Shown in pieces: positions 1 to 8,347 of a stretch of DNA of 64,000 nt. Below the pieces are notes generated by a model, which had not been told where the DNA came from, ran no database searches, and saw nothing but the letters and a program-made list of their open reading frames with translations. Position numbers and translations under genes: made by a program. How positions within the stretch are numbered: position 1 is the first letter of the stretch; the number at the start of each line of letters is the position of its first letter. Source of the stretch: Leifsonia sp. NPDC080035 (lineage in GTDB: Bacteria > Actinomycetota > Actinomycetes > Actinomycetales > Microbacteriaceae); the NCBI RefSeq assembly GCF_040050925.1, contig NZ_CP157390.1:2852001-2916000 (forward strand). Direction: 5' to 3'.

Positions 1-1
1 T

Positions 2-1225
2 GGCCCCGGCGACGAGTTCGAGCCGGAGCTGAGCGACGACGACGTGCTGCTGCCCGTCGCCGGCATCCTCGACGTGCTGGACAACTACGCGTTCGTGCGC
101 ACCACCGGCTACCTCCCGGGCGCGAGCGATGTCTACGTGTCCCTCGGCCAGGTCAAGAAGTACAACCTGCGCAAGGGCGACGCCGTTGTCGGCGCCATCC
201 GCCAGCCGCGTGAGGGCGAGAACAACAGCCGCCAGAAGTACAACGCGCTGGTGAAGGTCGACTCCATCAACGGCCAGACGGTCGAGGAGGCGGCGACCCG
301 CGTCGAGTTCGGCAAGCTGACCCCGCTCTACCCGCAGGACCGCCTGCGCCTGGAGACCGAGCCCACCAAGGTCACCCAGCGCATCATCGACCTGGTCGCG
401 CCGATCGGAAAGGGCCAGCGCGGTCTCATCGTCGCGCCCCCGAAGGCCGGCAAGACGATCGTGATGCAGCAGATCGCGAACGCGATCACCACGAACAACC
501 CCGAGGTGCACCTGATGGTCGTCCTGGTGGACGAGCGTCCGGAAGAGGTCACCGACATGCAGCGCACGGTGAAGGGCGAGGTCATCGCCTCGACCTTCGA
601 CCGCCCTGCGGAGGACCACACCACCGTCGCGGAGCTGGCGATCGAGCGCGCCAAGCGCCTGGTCGAGCTCGGTCACGACGTCGTCGTGCTGCTCGACTCG
701 ATCACCCGCCTCGGCCGCGCGTACAACCTCACGGCTCCGGCCTCGGGCCGCATCCTCTCCGGCGGTGTCGACGCGTCCGCGCTGTACCCGCCGAAGCGCT
801 TCTTCGGCGCCGCGCGCAACATCGAGCACGGTGGTTCGCTCACCATCCTCGCGTCGGCCCTCGTCGAGACCGGCTCGAAGATGGACGAGGTGATCTTCGA
901 GGAGTTCAAGGGCACCGGCAACATGGAGCTGCGCCTGTCGCGTCAGCTCGCCGACAAGCGGATCTTCCCGGCCGTCGACGTCAACGCCTCCGGCACCCGT
1001 CGCGAGGAGATGCTGATGGGTCAGGACGAGGTCAAGATCACCTGGAAGCTGCGTCGCGCCCTCGCCGGCCTCGACCAGCAGCAGGCCCTGGAGATCGTGC
1101 TCGGCCGTCTGAAGGAGACCTCGAGCAACGTCGAGTTCCTCATGCAGGTGCAGAAGTCGATGCCGCAGCCGGCCAACGGCCACGGCACCGCGCACTCGCA
1201 CGGCCACGAGAACGACCACCGCTAG
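2..1225 (+). CDS. rho: Transcription termination factor Rho (5'-truncated)
   Basis: C-terminal part of Rho, the hexameric RNA-dependent ATPase that ends transcription. The frame is open to base 2, so the start lies outside the window; a GTG at 44 is internal. Visible parts are the end of the RNA-binding domain (YAFVRTTGYLPG) and the ATPase core with Walker A PPKAGKT near bases 440-460, the VVLVDERPEEVTDMQR segment and the Q/R-loop region (LLDSITRLGRAYN). The tail is His-rich (HGTAHSHGHENDHR), as in several actinobacteria. It is followed by a hairpin at 1232-1275 and then by prfA, the order usual in actinobacteria. Confidence 0.97.
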   Translation, partial: GPGDEFEPELSDDDVLLPVAGILDVLDNYAFVRTTGYLPGASDVYVSLGQVKKYNLRKGDAVVGAIRQPREGENNSRQKYNALVKVDSINGQTVEEAATRVEFGKLTPLYPQDRLRLETEPTKVTQRIIDLVAPIGKGQRGLIVAPPKAGKTIVMQQIANAITTNNPEVHLMVVLVDERPEEVTDMQRTVKGEVIASTFDRPAEDHTTVAELAIERAKRLVELGHDVVVLLDSITRLGRAYNLTAPASGRILSGGVDASALYPPKRFFGAARNIEHGGSLTILASALVETGSKMDEVIFEEFKGTGNMELRLSRQLADKRIFPAVDVNASGTRREEMLMGQDEVKITWKLRRALAGLDQQQALEIVLGRLKETSSNVEFLMQVQKSMPQPANGHGTAHSHGHENDHR

Positions 1226-1231
1226 CTGACG

Positions 1232-1275
1232 AAGTGCCCGTCCGGCGCGCCACCGTGCGCACCGGGCGGGCACTT
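1232..1275 (+). terminator. Hairpin after rho
   Basis: Arms 1232-1245 and 1262-1275 form a 14-bp stem with one G-U pair around a 16-nt loop, 6 nt after the rho stop codon. Only three T residues follow, so it is a weak intrinsic terminator or an mRNA 3'-end stabiliser rather than a canonical U-tract terminator. Confidence 0.6.
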
Positions 1276-1315
1276 TCACGTTTCCGCACGACGCACCCCA
1301 AGAAAGAAGACACGC

Positions 1316-2392
1316 ATGTTCGAGTCGGTCAGCGGCCTCATCGCCGAGCACGACGACCTCCAGCAGCAGCTCTCCGACCCCGAGCTGCACAGCGATCCGG
1401 TCCGCTCGAAGAAGGTGAACCGCCGCTACGCCGAGCTCTCCCGCATCGTCGCCGCGTACAACGAGTGGAAGCAGCTGTCCGACGACCTGGAGGCGGCGCG
1501 CGAGCTGGCGGCGGAGGATGCGGCGTTCGCCGAGGAGATCCCCGGGCTCGAGCAGTCGCTGGAGGAGACGGGGGAGCGCCTGCGTCGTCTGCTCATCCCG
1601 CGCGACCCCAACGACAGCCGCGACGTCATCATGGAGATCAAGATGGGCGAGGGCGGCGCCGAGTCTGCGCTGTTCGCGGGCGACCTGCTGCGGATGTACC
1701 TGCACTACGCCGACTCGAAGCGCTGGAAGGCCGAGATCATCGAGCAGACCTCGAGCGACCTCGGCGGCATCAAGGACGTCCAGGTCGCCTTCAAAGGCTC
1801 CTCCAGCGACCCCGCGGAGGGCGTCTGGGCGCACCTCAAGTACGAAGGCGGCGTGCACCGCGTGCAGCGCGTGCCCGCGACCGAGTCGCAGGGACGCATC
1901 CACACCTCCGCCGCCGGCGTCCTGGTCTTCCCGGAGGTTGACGAGCCGGAGGAGGTCGACATCAACCAGAACGACCTCAAGATCGACGTGTTCCGCTCGT
2001 CCGGCCCCGGCGGCCAGTCGGTCAACACGACCGACTCCGCGGTGCGCATCACGCACGTGCCGACCGGGATCGTCGTCTCGATGCAGAACGAGAAGAGCCA
2101 GCTGCAGAACCGCGAGGCGGCGATGCGCGTGCTGCGCGCCCGGCTGCTGGCGAAGCAGCAGGAGGAGGCGGACGCCGAGGCCGCGGAGTTCCGCAAGGGC
2201 CAGATCCGCACGATGGACCGCTCGGAGCGCATCCGCACGTACAACTTCCCGGAGAACCGGATCGCGGACCACCGCACCGGCTACAAGGCCTACAACCTCG
2301 ACGCGGTGATGAACGGCGCGCTCGACCCCGTCATCGGGTCCAACATCCTCGCCGATGAAGAGGCCCGCCTGGCCGACCTGGCCAACGACTGA
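1316..2392 (+). CDS. prfA: Peptide chain release factor 1
   Basis: Class I release factor, 358 aa, the usual RF1 length. It reads UAA/UAG stop codons and triggers peptidyl-tRNA hydrolysis. The catalytic GGQ lies at residues 232-234 in SSGPGGQSVNTTDSAVR, the hallmark class I context. The N-terminal helical domain and C-terminal domain are intact. The ATG start follows AGAAAGAAGA. Its GGQ glutamine is the substrate of PrmC, encoded at 4050; the two genes are separated here by a convergent cysteine-synthesis pair. Confidence 0.98.
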   Translation: MFESVSGLIAEHDDLQQQLSDPELHSDPVRSKKVNRRYAELSRIVAAYNEWKQLSDDLEAARELAAEDAAFAEEIPGLEQSLEETGERLRRLLIPRDPNDSRDVIMEIKMGEGGAESALFAGDLLRMYLHYADSKRWKAEIIEQTSSDLGGIKDVQVAFKGSSSDPAEGVWAHLKYEGGVHRVQRVPATESQGRIHTSAAGVLVFPEVDEPEEVDINQNDLKIDVFRSSGPGGQSVNTTDSAVRITHVPTGIVVSMQNEKSQLQNREAAMRVLRARLLAKQQEEADAEAAEFRKGQIRTMDRSERIRTYNFPENRIADHRTGYKAYNLDAVMNGALDPVIGSNILADEEARLADLAND

Positions 2393-2422
2393 ACCCCGCG
2401 AGTCCGAACCAAATCCAGCGAA

Positions 2423-2461
2423 AACCGCCGAGTACGCAGAGAATCTGCGTACTCGGCGGTT
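2423..2461. repeat. Long perfect palindrome, family 1 copy A
   Basis: A perfect 18-bp inverted repeat (AACCGCCGAGTACGCAGA and its complement) with a 3-nt GAA loop. It sits between the convergent prfA and cysE genes. A near-identical copy lies at 22586-22624, about 20 kb away. The stem could end transcription from both sides, but there is no U tract and the sequence itself, not just the hairpin, is conserved between copies. Confidence 0.8.
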
Positions 2462-2473
2462 CGGGTTCGCGGG

Positions 2474-3043
2474 TCAGATGTAGAGGGCGGGGTCGAGGTA
2501 GTCGTCGCCGGCGATCTGCTCGTGGCCGGAGCGGGGGCGGGCCCGGGCGGGTACGCCGGTGAGGACCGAGTCCGGCGGGGCGTCGTGCACGACGACGGCG
2601 TTCGCGCCGATGACCGTGCGCGTGCCGATGGTGATGGCGCCGAGCACCTTCGCGCCCGCGCCCACTGTCACCCCGTCGTGGATGGTGGGATGTCGCTTTC
2701 CGTGCCCGCTGCCGCGGCCGCCCAGCGTCACGCCGTGGTAGAGCATCACGTCGTCGCCGATCCAGGTGGTCTCCCCGATGACGACGCCCATCCCGTGGTC
2801 GATGAAGAACCGGCGCCCGATCCGCGCACCGGGGTGGATCTCGATCCCGGTCAGGAAGCGGGCGAACTGCGACAGGAAGCGCGCCGGCATCCGGAACCCG
2901 GAGCGCCACAGCCGGTGCGCGACCCGATACGCCCACACGGCGTGCAGACCCGAGTACACGGCGGCGACCTCGAAGGAGCCGCGCGCTGCGGGGTCGTGCG
3001 TGCGCGCGTTGCGGATGTCCTCCCGCGCCCGGAAGATCGGCAC
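2474..3043 (-). CDS. cysE: Serine O-acetyltransferase
   Basis: Left-handed beta-helix acetyltransferase making O-acetylserine from serine and acetyl-CoA, the first step of cysteine synthesis. Diagnostic segments are EDIRNARTHDPA near the N-terminus, GIEIHPGARIG, FIDHGMGVVIGET with the catalytic Asp-His, and hexapeptide repeats (GDDVMLYHGVTLGG). The chosen start is GTG at 3043, five bases after the cysK stop; upstream codons would overlap cysK. That gives 189 aa, the short Gram-positive type. It forms an operon with cysK, whose product uses its O-acetylserine and classically binds the CysE C-terminus. This tail ends in Ile (DPALYI), as expected for that docking peptide. Confidence 0.95.
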   Translation of the reverse strand: MPIFRAREDIRNARTHDPAARGSFEVAAVYSGLHAVWAYRVAHRLWRSGFRMPARFLSQFARFLTGIEIHPGARIGRRFFIDHGMGVVIGETTWIGDDVMLYHGVTLGGRGSGHGKRHPTIHDGVTVGAGAKVLGAITIGTRTVIGANAVVVHDAPPDSVLTGVPARARPRSGHEQIAGDDYLDPALYI

Positions 3044-3048
3044 CGAGG

Positions 3049-3987
3049 TCAGTCCAGGAGGTCGGCCCAGAGCGCCGTCGAGATGTAGCGCTCGCCGGTG
3101 TCGCACACGACCGCCACGATCGTCTTGCCGGCGTTCTCGGGCCGCGAGGCGACCTGGAGCGCCGCCCAGACGATGGCGCCGGAGGAGATCCCGGCCAGGA
3201 TGCCTTCCTCGCTCGCCAGCCGCTTCGCGGTCTCGATCGAGTCCTCGAACGACACGTCGACGACCTCGTCGTAGACGGTGGTGTCGAGGATCTCGGGGAC
3301 GAAGTTGGCGCCGATGCCCTGGATCTTGTGCGGGCCGGGCTTGCCACCGCTCAGGATCGGCGAATCCAGCGGCTCCACCGCGATCACCTTCACCTCGGGC
3401 TTGCGCTCCTTGAGCACCTGCCCGACGCCGGTGATGGTGCCGCCGGTGCCGACCCCGGAGACGAAGATGTCGACGCCGCCGTCCGTGTCCGCCCAGATCT
3501 CCTCGGCGGTGGTGGCGCGGTGCACGGCGGGGTTGGCCTCGTTCGCGAACTGCTGAGCCCAGATGGCGTTCTCCGTGGACGCGACGATCTCCTTGGCCTT
3601 CTCGACCGCGCCGCGCATCCCCTCCGGCCCCGGGGTGAGCACGATCTCGGCGCCGAAGGCGCGCAGCAGCACGCGGCGCTCCTTGCTCATCGTCTCCGGC
3701 ATCGTGAGGATGACCTTGTAACCGCGGGCCGCGCCGACCATCGCGAGCGCGATGCCCGTGTTGCCGCTCGTGCCCTCGACGATGGTGCCGCCCGAGCGCA
3801 GCGCCCCCGCCTTCTCGGCGGCGTCGATGATGGAGACGCCGATCCGGTCCTTGACGCTCCCGGCGGGGTTGTAGAACTCCAGCTTCGCCAGCACCGTCGC
3901 GCCGGTGTCCGCGGCGAGTCGGTTGAGCTTGACGAGGGGAGTGCGGCCGACGGCCTCGGTGATGTTCTCGTAAACCTGTGCTGGCAT
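3049..3987 (-). CDS. cysK: Cysteine synthase A (O-acetylserine sulfhydrylase)
   Basis: PLP-dependent enzyme converting O-acetylserine and sulfide to cysteine. It is 312 aa, the typical length. The PLP lysine is K46 in NPAGSVKDR; the substrate loop EGTSGNTGIALA and phosphate-binding GTGGTITG are present. The start is ATG at 3987, where MPAQVYENITEAVGRTPLVK matches the family N-terminus; the open frame upstream is out of context. A TAGAGT box lies 7 nt before the ATG, so the transcript may be leaderless. It is divergent from prmC and upstream of cysE. Confidence 0.97.
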   Translation of the reverse strand: MPAQVYENITEAVGRTPLVKLNRLAADTGATVLAKLEFYNPAGSVKDRIGVSIIDAAEKAGALRSGGTIVEGTSGNTGIALAMVGAARGYKVILTMPETMSKERRVLLRAFGAEIVLTPGPEGMRGAVEKAKEIVASTENAIWAQQFANEANPAVHRATTAEEIWADTDGGVDIFVSGVGTGGTITGVGQVLKERKPEVKVIAVEPLDSPILSGGKPGPHKIQGIGANFVPEILDTTVYDEVVDVSFEDSIETAKRLASEEGILAGISSGAIVWAALQVASRPENAGKTIVAVVCDTGERYISTALWADLLD

Positions 3988-4049
3988 GGGTCCAACTCTA
4001 ACCGCGCGCAGAAGGTGCGTGGCGTGTGTGACGGTAAGCTCGTCGGGCC

Positions 4050-4922
4050 ATGACCGAACCCGCCCCCGTCTCCGTCCGCACGCTCCGCGACGAGACCGTC
4101 GCCCTGCTCGCCACGGCGCGCGTCCCCGACCCCGAGGTGGATGCGGAGCTGCTGATCGGGCACGTGCTCGGCGTCCCGCGCGGCCGGGTGCAGGCGCTCG
4201 TCGTGATGGATGCGACGGCAGGGGACGAGGACGTCGCACGCGTCCGGGAGCTCGCCGCCCGGCGGGCCGCCCGCGAGCCGCTGCAGCACATCACCGGCGT
4301 CGCCCCGTTCCGATCGCTGGAGCTCGCCGTCGGCCCCGGCGTCTTCGTGCCACGCCCGGAGACCGAGCAGGTCGTCCAGTTCGCCATCGACGCGCTCCGC
4401 GCCGTGCCCTCCGAGCAGCCCGTCGCGGTGGACCTCGGCACCGGCAGCGGCGCGATCGCGCTGGCGATGGCGACCGAGGTGCCGCACGCCCGCGTCTACG
4501 CCGTCGAGAATTCCCGCGAGGCGTTCGTGTGGACCCGGCGCAACATCGAGGAGCTGGGCGGGGACAACATCAGCGGGGCGTTCGCCGACCTCGCCGATGC
4601 CTTCCCGGAGCTCGACGGAACCGTCGACGTCGTCATCTCGAACCCGCCGTACGTGCCCGCAGCCGCGGTGCCCCGCGACCCGGAGGTGCGGCTGTTCGAC
4701 CCCGCGGCGGCCCTCTACGGCGGCGAGGATGGTCTGGATGTGGTGCGCGTGATCTCGCGCGTCGCCCAGCGGCTGCTCCGCCCGGGCGGCACTCTGGTGC
4801 TCGAGCACGGCGAACTGCAGGGCGCCGACATCCGCGCGATCCTCACCGCGGACGGCTGGCGCGCCGCCGCGACCCACCGCGACCTGACCACGCGGGATCG
4901 CGCGACCACCGCACTCCGCTGA
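4050..4922 (+). CDS. prmC: Release factor glutamine methyltransferase
   Basis: S-adenosylmethionine-dependent enzyme that N5-methylates the GGQ glutamine of release factors. It has an N-terminal helical domain, a SAM-binding DLGTGSG at residues 128-134 and the catalytic NPPY at 198-201. Length 290 aa is normal. A TAAGCT box ends 9 nt before the ATG and there is no clear ribosome binding site, so the 5' leader is very short or absent. In relatives the gene usually directly follows prfA; here cysK and cysE sit between them on the other strand. Confidence 0.97.
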   Translation: MTEPAPVSVRTLRDETVALLATARVPDPEVDAELLIGHVLGVPRGRVQALVVMDATAGDEDVARVRELAARRAAREPLQHITGVAPFRSLELAVGPGVFVPRPETEQVVQFAIDALRAVPSEQPVAVDLGTGSGAIALAMATEVPHARVYAVENSREAFVWTRRNIEELGGDNISGAFADLADAFPELDGTVDVVISNPPYVPAAAVPRDPEVRLFDPAAALYGGEDGLDVVRVISRVAQRLLRPGGTLVLEHGELQGADIRAILTADGWRAAATHRDLTTRDRATTALR

Positions 4923-4969
4923 AGCGGTGCGATCCGGCCCGGCCCGACGCTCGGCGGCAGGCGACCGTC

Positions 4970-5893
4970 TCAGCGCCCGCGGGCGACGCGCTCGCGGGCG
5001 CGGGCGATCGCCTCGCGCTCGCGCTTGCGCGCCTCGCGCAGCGCCTTCTCCGCCTCGCGGCGCTGCTTGGCTGCCTCGCGCACCGACTTGTCGTTCGGGA
5101 TCGGCTCCGGGCGCTCCTCGAACGCCGTGACCGGCTCGCCGGCGGCGCGGGCCGACACGTAGCGCTCGATGCCGTCGAGGATGCGCTCGAGGCCGAACGC
5201 GAAGTCGTCCTGGTCGTCCCCGCCGTCGGCGTCGGCGTAGGTGCCGGAACGCACCAGCGGCGCGAGGTCGGGGAAGCGCTCCGGGGTCACCAGCTCGGCG
5301 AGGGCGGCGGTGAACGCCTCGCCGTTCTGCGGCGGCGCCTGGTCGCCGCGTGAGCGGCCGACGTCCCGCTCCACAACGCCGACCGCCCGCGCGTACGAGG
5401 ACAGCAGTAGCGCCGTCGACATCTTCTCGGCGTCCGTGAGCGGGAGATCACGCATCGCGCGCAGCCCCCAGTCGAGAACGGCCAGATTGTTCGGCATCAG
5501 CGGGATGCCGGAGATCGGGATGTCGGGGTACCAGGGGTGCTCCTGGATCACCTCGATGCTGGCCATCGCCCAACGCCGCAGCGCGGCCCGCCAGTCCTCT
5601 CCCTCCTCGCCCTCCGCCGGGATGGGGATTTCGCAGACGGCGTCTTGCATGAGGGCGAGCACGTCGTCCTTGCTCGTCACGTAGCGGTACAGCGACATGG
5701 TCGTGAAGCCGAGGTCGCTCGCGATGCGGCTCATCGACACGGCGGCGAGTCCGTCGCTGTCCGCGATGCCGATCGCCGTGTCCACGATGCGCTCGATGCT
5801 GAGCTCGCGCTTGGGTCCGCGCTGCGGCCGCTCGGCCACGCCCCAGCTCAGGGCGACGGCGCGGGGGAGCGCCTCCTCGACTTCGTCCGCCAT
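4970..5893 (-). CDS. TetR family regulator with charged C-terminal tail
   Basis: 307 aa. The HTH domain is at about residues 28-75 (ASDLGFTTMSLYRYVTSKDD) and is followed by a TetR C-terminal ligand domain. The last 50 or so residues are an Arg/Lys/Glu/Ala-rich helix (for example KQRREAEKALREARKRER), which makes it longer than typical TetR proteins. It is divergent from the ABC exporter genes at 6003 and probably represses them; the 109-bp gap between them carries an inverted repeat. The ligand cannot be told from sequence. Other starts near the N-terminus are possible. Confidence 0.9.
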   Translation of the reverse strand: MADEVEEALPRAVALSWGVAERPQRGPKRELSIERIVDTAIGIADSDGLAAVSMSRIASDLGFTTMSLYRYVTSKDDVLALMQDAVCEIPIPAEGEEGEDWRAALRRWAMASIEVIQEHPWYPDIPISGIPLMPNNLAVLDWGLRAMRDLPLTDAEKMSTALLLSSYARAVGVVERDVGRSRGDQAPPQNGEAFTAALAELVTPERFPDLAPLVRSGTYADADGGDDQDDFAFGLERILDGIERYVSARAAGEPVTAFEERPEPIPNDKSVREAAKQRREAEKALREARKREREAIARARERVARGR

Positions 5894-5917
5894 CGCGTCG
5901 CCTTTCCGATCCGGTTG

Positions 5918-5946
5918 TTGACACCCATCCTAGAACTGTGTATCAC
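5918..5946 (+). promoter_or_regulatory. Candidate promoter of the ABC exporter operon
   Basis: TTGACA at 5918-5923, a 17-bp spacer and TATCAC at 5941-5946, pointing towards the exporter genes. The -10 element lies inside the left half of the inverted repeat at 5936-5990, which suits repression by the divergent TetR protein. Confidence 0.5.
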
Positions 5947-5990
5947 TTAAACGAAGCGTATACGTCATAAACAGTTTGCTGGATACACAG
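5936..5990. promoter_or_regulatory. Inverted repeat in TetR/ABC intergenic region
   Basis: CTGTGTATC at 5936-5944 is matched by its exact complement GATACACAG at 5982-5990, with a further CGTATACG palindrome at 5957-5964 between them. The arms flank the likely transcription start of the exporter and include the start of its AGGAAGG ribosome binding site region. It is a candidate binding region for the TetR protein encoded at 4970. Confidence 0.5.
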
Positions 5991-6002
5991 GAAGGATCCA
6001 CC

Positions 6003-6911
6003 ATGACGACAGCGGCTATCGAGGTCGCCGGACTGCGGAAGTCGTTCGGCTCCCAGACGGTCCTCGACGGTGTCGACCTGCGCGTCGAGCGGGGCAGCGT
6101 ATTCGCGCTGCTCGGCCCGAACGGCGCCGGCAAGACCACCTTCATCACCATCCTCGCCACCCTCGTCGCGCCCGACGGCGGCACGGTCAGCGTCTGCGGC
6201 CACGACGTCGAGCGGGACAGGGAGGGCGTCAAGCGCTCCATCAGCCTCACCGGCCAGTCCGCCGCCGTCGACGAGGTGCTCACCGCGGAGGAGAACCTGC
6301 GCATGATGGCACGGCTCGCCGGCTACACCGCGCAGCAGTCGGCGGCGCGGGCGCGCGAGCTCCTCGACCGGTTCGACCTCGGGGATGCGGCGCGCAAGCG
6401 CGTCAAGACCTTCTCCGGTGGGATGCGCCGCCGGCTCGACCTGGCGCTCAGCCTGGTCTCCACCCCTCCGGTGATCTTCCTCGACGAGCCGACCACCGGT
6501 CTCGACACCCGCAGCAGGCAGACGCTGTGGGCGATCATCCGCGACCTGGCGGCGCGAGGCACCACCATCCTGCTCACCACGCAGTACCTGGAGGAGGCCG
6601 ACCAGCTCGCCGACCGCATCGCCGTTCTCGACCACGGCACGATCGTGGCCGAGGGCACGGCCGCCGAGCTGAAGGCACGGGTCGGCGGAGAGGTCGTCGA
6701 GCTGCGCGACGCGGCCGACGAGCTGGTGCGCGAAGTCCCGACGGACGGCTCCGTCGACGGGCTGCGCGACGCCATCGACGCGCTGGATGAGCTGGCCGTT
6801 CCCGGCGCATCCATCGCGATCCGCAAACCGTCCATGGACGACGTGTTCCTGGCCCTCACCGGCTCGGAGGCCACCCCGTCCGCCCGCACCCGCGAGGAGG
6901 CCGTCCGATGA
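6003..6911 (+). CDS. ABC transporter ATPase, daunorubicin-resistance type
   Basis: 302-aa ATPase subunit of an ABC-2 exporter. Walker A GPNGAGKTT is at 38-46, the ABC signature FSGGMRRRL near 137, Walker B VIFLDEPTTGLD, then a DrrA-like C-terminal extension. The ATG at 6003 has a strong AGGAAGG site; an in-frame ATG at 5976 has none. It overlaps the permease gene by four bases (ATGA), implying translational coupling. Expected role: ATP-driven export of a drug, lipid or glycan, probably induced through the divergent TetR. Confidence 0.93.
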   Translation: MTTAAIEVAGLRKSFGSQTVLDGVDLRVERGSVFALLGPNGAGKTTFITILATLVAPDGGTVSVCGHDVERDREGVKRSISLTGQSAAVDEVLTAEENLRMMARLAGYTAQQSAARARELLDRFDLGDAARKRVKTFSGGMRRRLDLALSLVSTPPVIFLDEPTTGLDTRSRQTLWAIIRDLAARGTTILLTTQYLEEADQLADRIAVLDHGTIVAEGTAAELKARVGGEVVELRDAADELVREVPTDGSVDGLRDAIDALDELAVPGASIAIRKPSMDDVFLALTGSEATPSARTREEAVR

Positions 6912-7717
6912 CCGCGCTCACCATCCCGTCCACCGTCCCCGCGACAGCCCCGGCCCCGGCCGGACGGCTGACCTCGACGGCGGTGTTCATCCGCCGCAGC
7001 CTCACCCACTCGCTGCGCAACGTCGAGGCGCTCACCATGGCGATCGTGCTGCCGGTGATGCTGATGCTGCTGTTCACGTTCGTGTTCGGCGGCGCGCTGG
7101 ATGCGGAGGGCGGCTACGTCGACTATGTCGTGCCCGGCATCATCCTGCTCTGCGCCGGATTCGGAGCCTCCAGCACGGCCGTCGACGTCGCGGAGGACAT
7201 GACCAACGGCATCGTCGACCGGTTCCGCACCATGCCGCTGCAGGCCAACGGAGTGATCACCGGCCACGTCGTCGCGAGCCTGGTGCGCAACCTGCTCGCG
7301 ACCGGCGTGGTCATCGGGGTCGCGCTGGCCGTCGGCTTCCGGCCGACCGGGAACGTTCTCGAGTGGCTCGGCGCCCTCGGGATCGTCGCCCTCTTCATCC
7401 TCGCGATCACCTGGCTGTTCGCGGCGATCGGGCTCGTCGCCGCCACGCCCGCCGCGGCGAGCGGTTACGGGTTCGCCCTGCTCTTCCTGCCGTACCTCTC
7501 CAGCGCGTTCGTCCCGACGGACACGATGCCCGGCTGGCTGCAGTGGGTGGCGGAGAACCAGCCGATCACACCGATCATCGAGACCATCCGGGCGTTCCTG
7601 TTCGGCCGCGACCCCGGAAGCGACCTCTGGTGGGCCCTCGGCTGGTGCGCCCTGATCATCGTCGGCGCGTACGCCTGGGCGGCCTTCTCGTTCCGCCGCA
7701 AGGCGGGCCGCCGCTGA
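6908..7717 (+). CDS. ABC-2 type permease
   Basis: 269-aa integral membrane partner of the ATPase at 6003. About six hydrophobic segments are visible (for example ALTMAIVLPVMLMLLFTFVF and the segment starting WLGALGIVALFILAI). The ABC-2 family feature is the conserved loop EDMTNGIVDRFRTMPLQ between segments. It overlaps the ATPase gene by 4 bp and ends 9 bp before the convergent HAD gene. Confidence 0.92.
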   Translation: MTALTIPSTVPATAPAPAGRLTSTAVFIRRSLTHSLRNVEALTMAIVLPVMLMLLFTFVFGGALDAEGGYVDYVVPGIILLCAGFGASSTAVDVAEDMTNGIVDRFRTMPLQANGVITGHVVASLVRNLLATGVVIGVALAVGFRPTGNVLEWLGALGIVALFILAITWLFAAIGLVAATPAAASGYGFALLFLPYLSSAFVPTDTMPGWLQWVAENQPITPIIETIRAFLFGRDPGSDLWWALGWCALIIVGAYAWAAFSFRRKAGRR

Positions 7718-7726
7718 CGGGCGGTC

Positions 7727-8347
7727 TCAGGCGCGCACCGCGACGGCCTGCTCGACGGCGTCGAGCAGGCGGTCCGGCGTCTCGAACAGGTGCGCGCGGA
7801 TGCCGATCGATGCCGCCGCCGCCACGTTCTCGGGCAGGTCGTCGGCGAAGAACGTGTCCTCCGCGGCGAACCCGTAGCGGTCGAGGACACGCTCGAACAC
7901 GACGGGGTCGGGCTTGCGCGCCCCGTAGTCCGACGAAGCGCACAGGTGCTCGACGGGCAGGATCTCCGCGAGTTCCGGCGCCAGCCGGGGGAGGTTCCGG
8001 GCCACGAGCGGGCCGTTGTTCGTCAGGAGCGTGGCCGTCCCCGCCTCCGCGGCGCGGCGGACCGCAGCGAGGGAGACCGGCCACGGCGTCATCGCCTCGC
8101 CGCGGATCCGCAGGAAGTCCTCCTCCGCGACCCGGACGCCGAGCGCGGTCGAGAGGGCGTCGAGGTACTCCTCGCCGGTCCGGAAGGCGCCCGCCTCCGC
8201 CGAGCCCTCGCCGTCGAGGTTGAACCAGCGTTCGCGCAGCTGCTCCGCGCTCAGCCCGGTGAGCCGAGCCATCGCCGCCGTCCGGCGCCGCCAGTCGTAG
8301 TCGTAGAGCACGTTGTCCATGTCGAACACGAACAGCGGCGCGCTCAC
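7727..8347 (-). CDS. HAD superfamily hydrolase (paralogue 1)
   Basis: 206-aa haloacid dehalogenase-like phosphatase. The nucleophile motif is FDMDNVLYDYD at the N-terminus, followed by LLTNNG, the lysine motif GARKPDPVVFE and the acidic motif FFADDLPENV. The GTG start at 8347 overlaps the stop of the next HAD gene (GTGA), so the two are co-translated. The N-terminal YDYD and overall plan match its neighbour, indicating tandem duplication. The substrate is unknown. Confidence 0.9.
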   Translation of the reverse strand: MSAPLFVFDMDNVLYDYDWRRRTAAMARLTGLSAEQLRERWFNLDGEGSAEAGAFRTGEEYLDALSTALGVRVAEEDFLRIRGEAMTPWPVSLAAVRRAAEAGTATLLTNNGPLVARNLPRLAPELAEILPVEHLCASSDYGARKPDPVVFERVLDRYGFAAEDTFFADDLPENVAAAASIGIRAHLFETPDRLLDAVEQAVAVRA

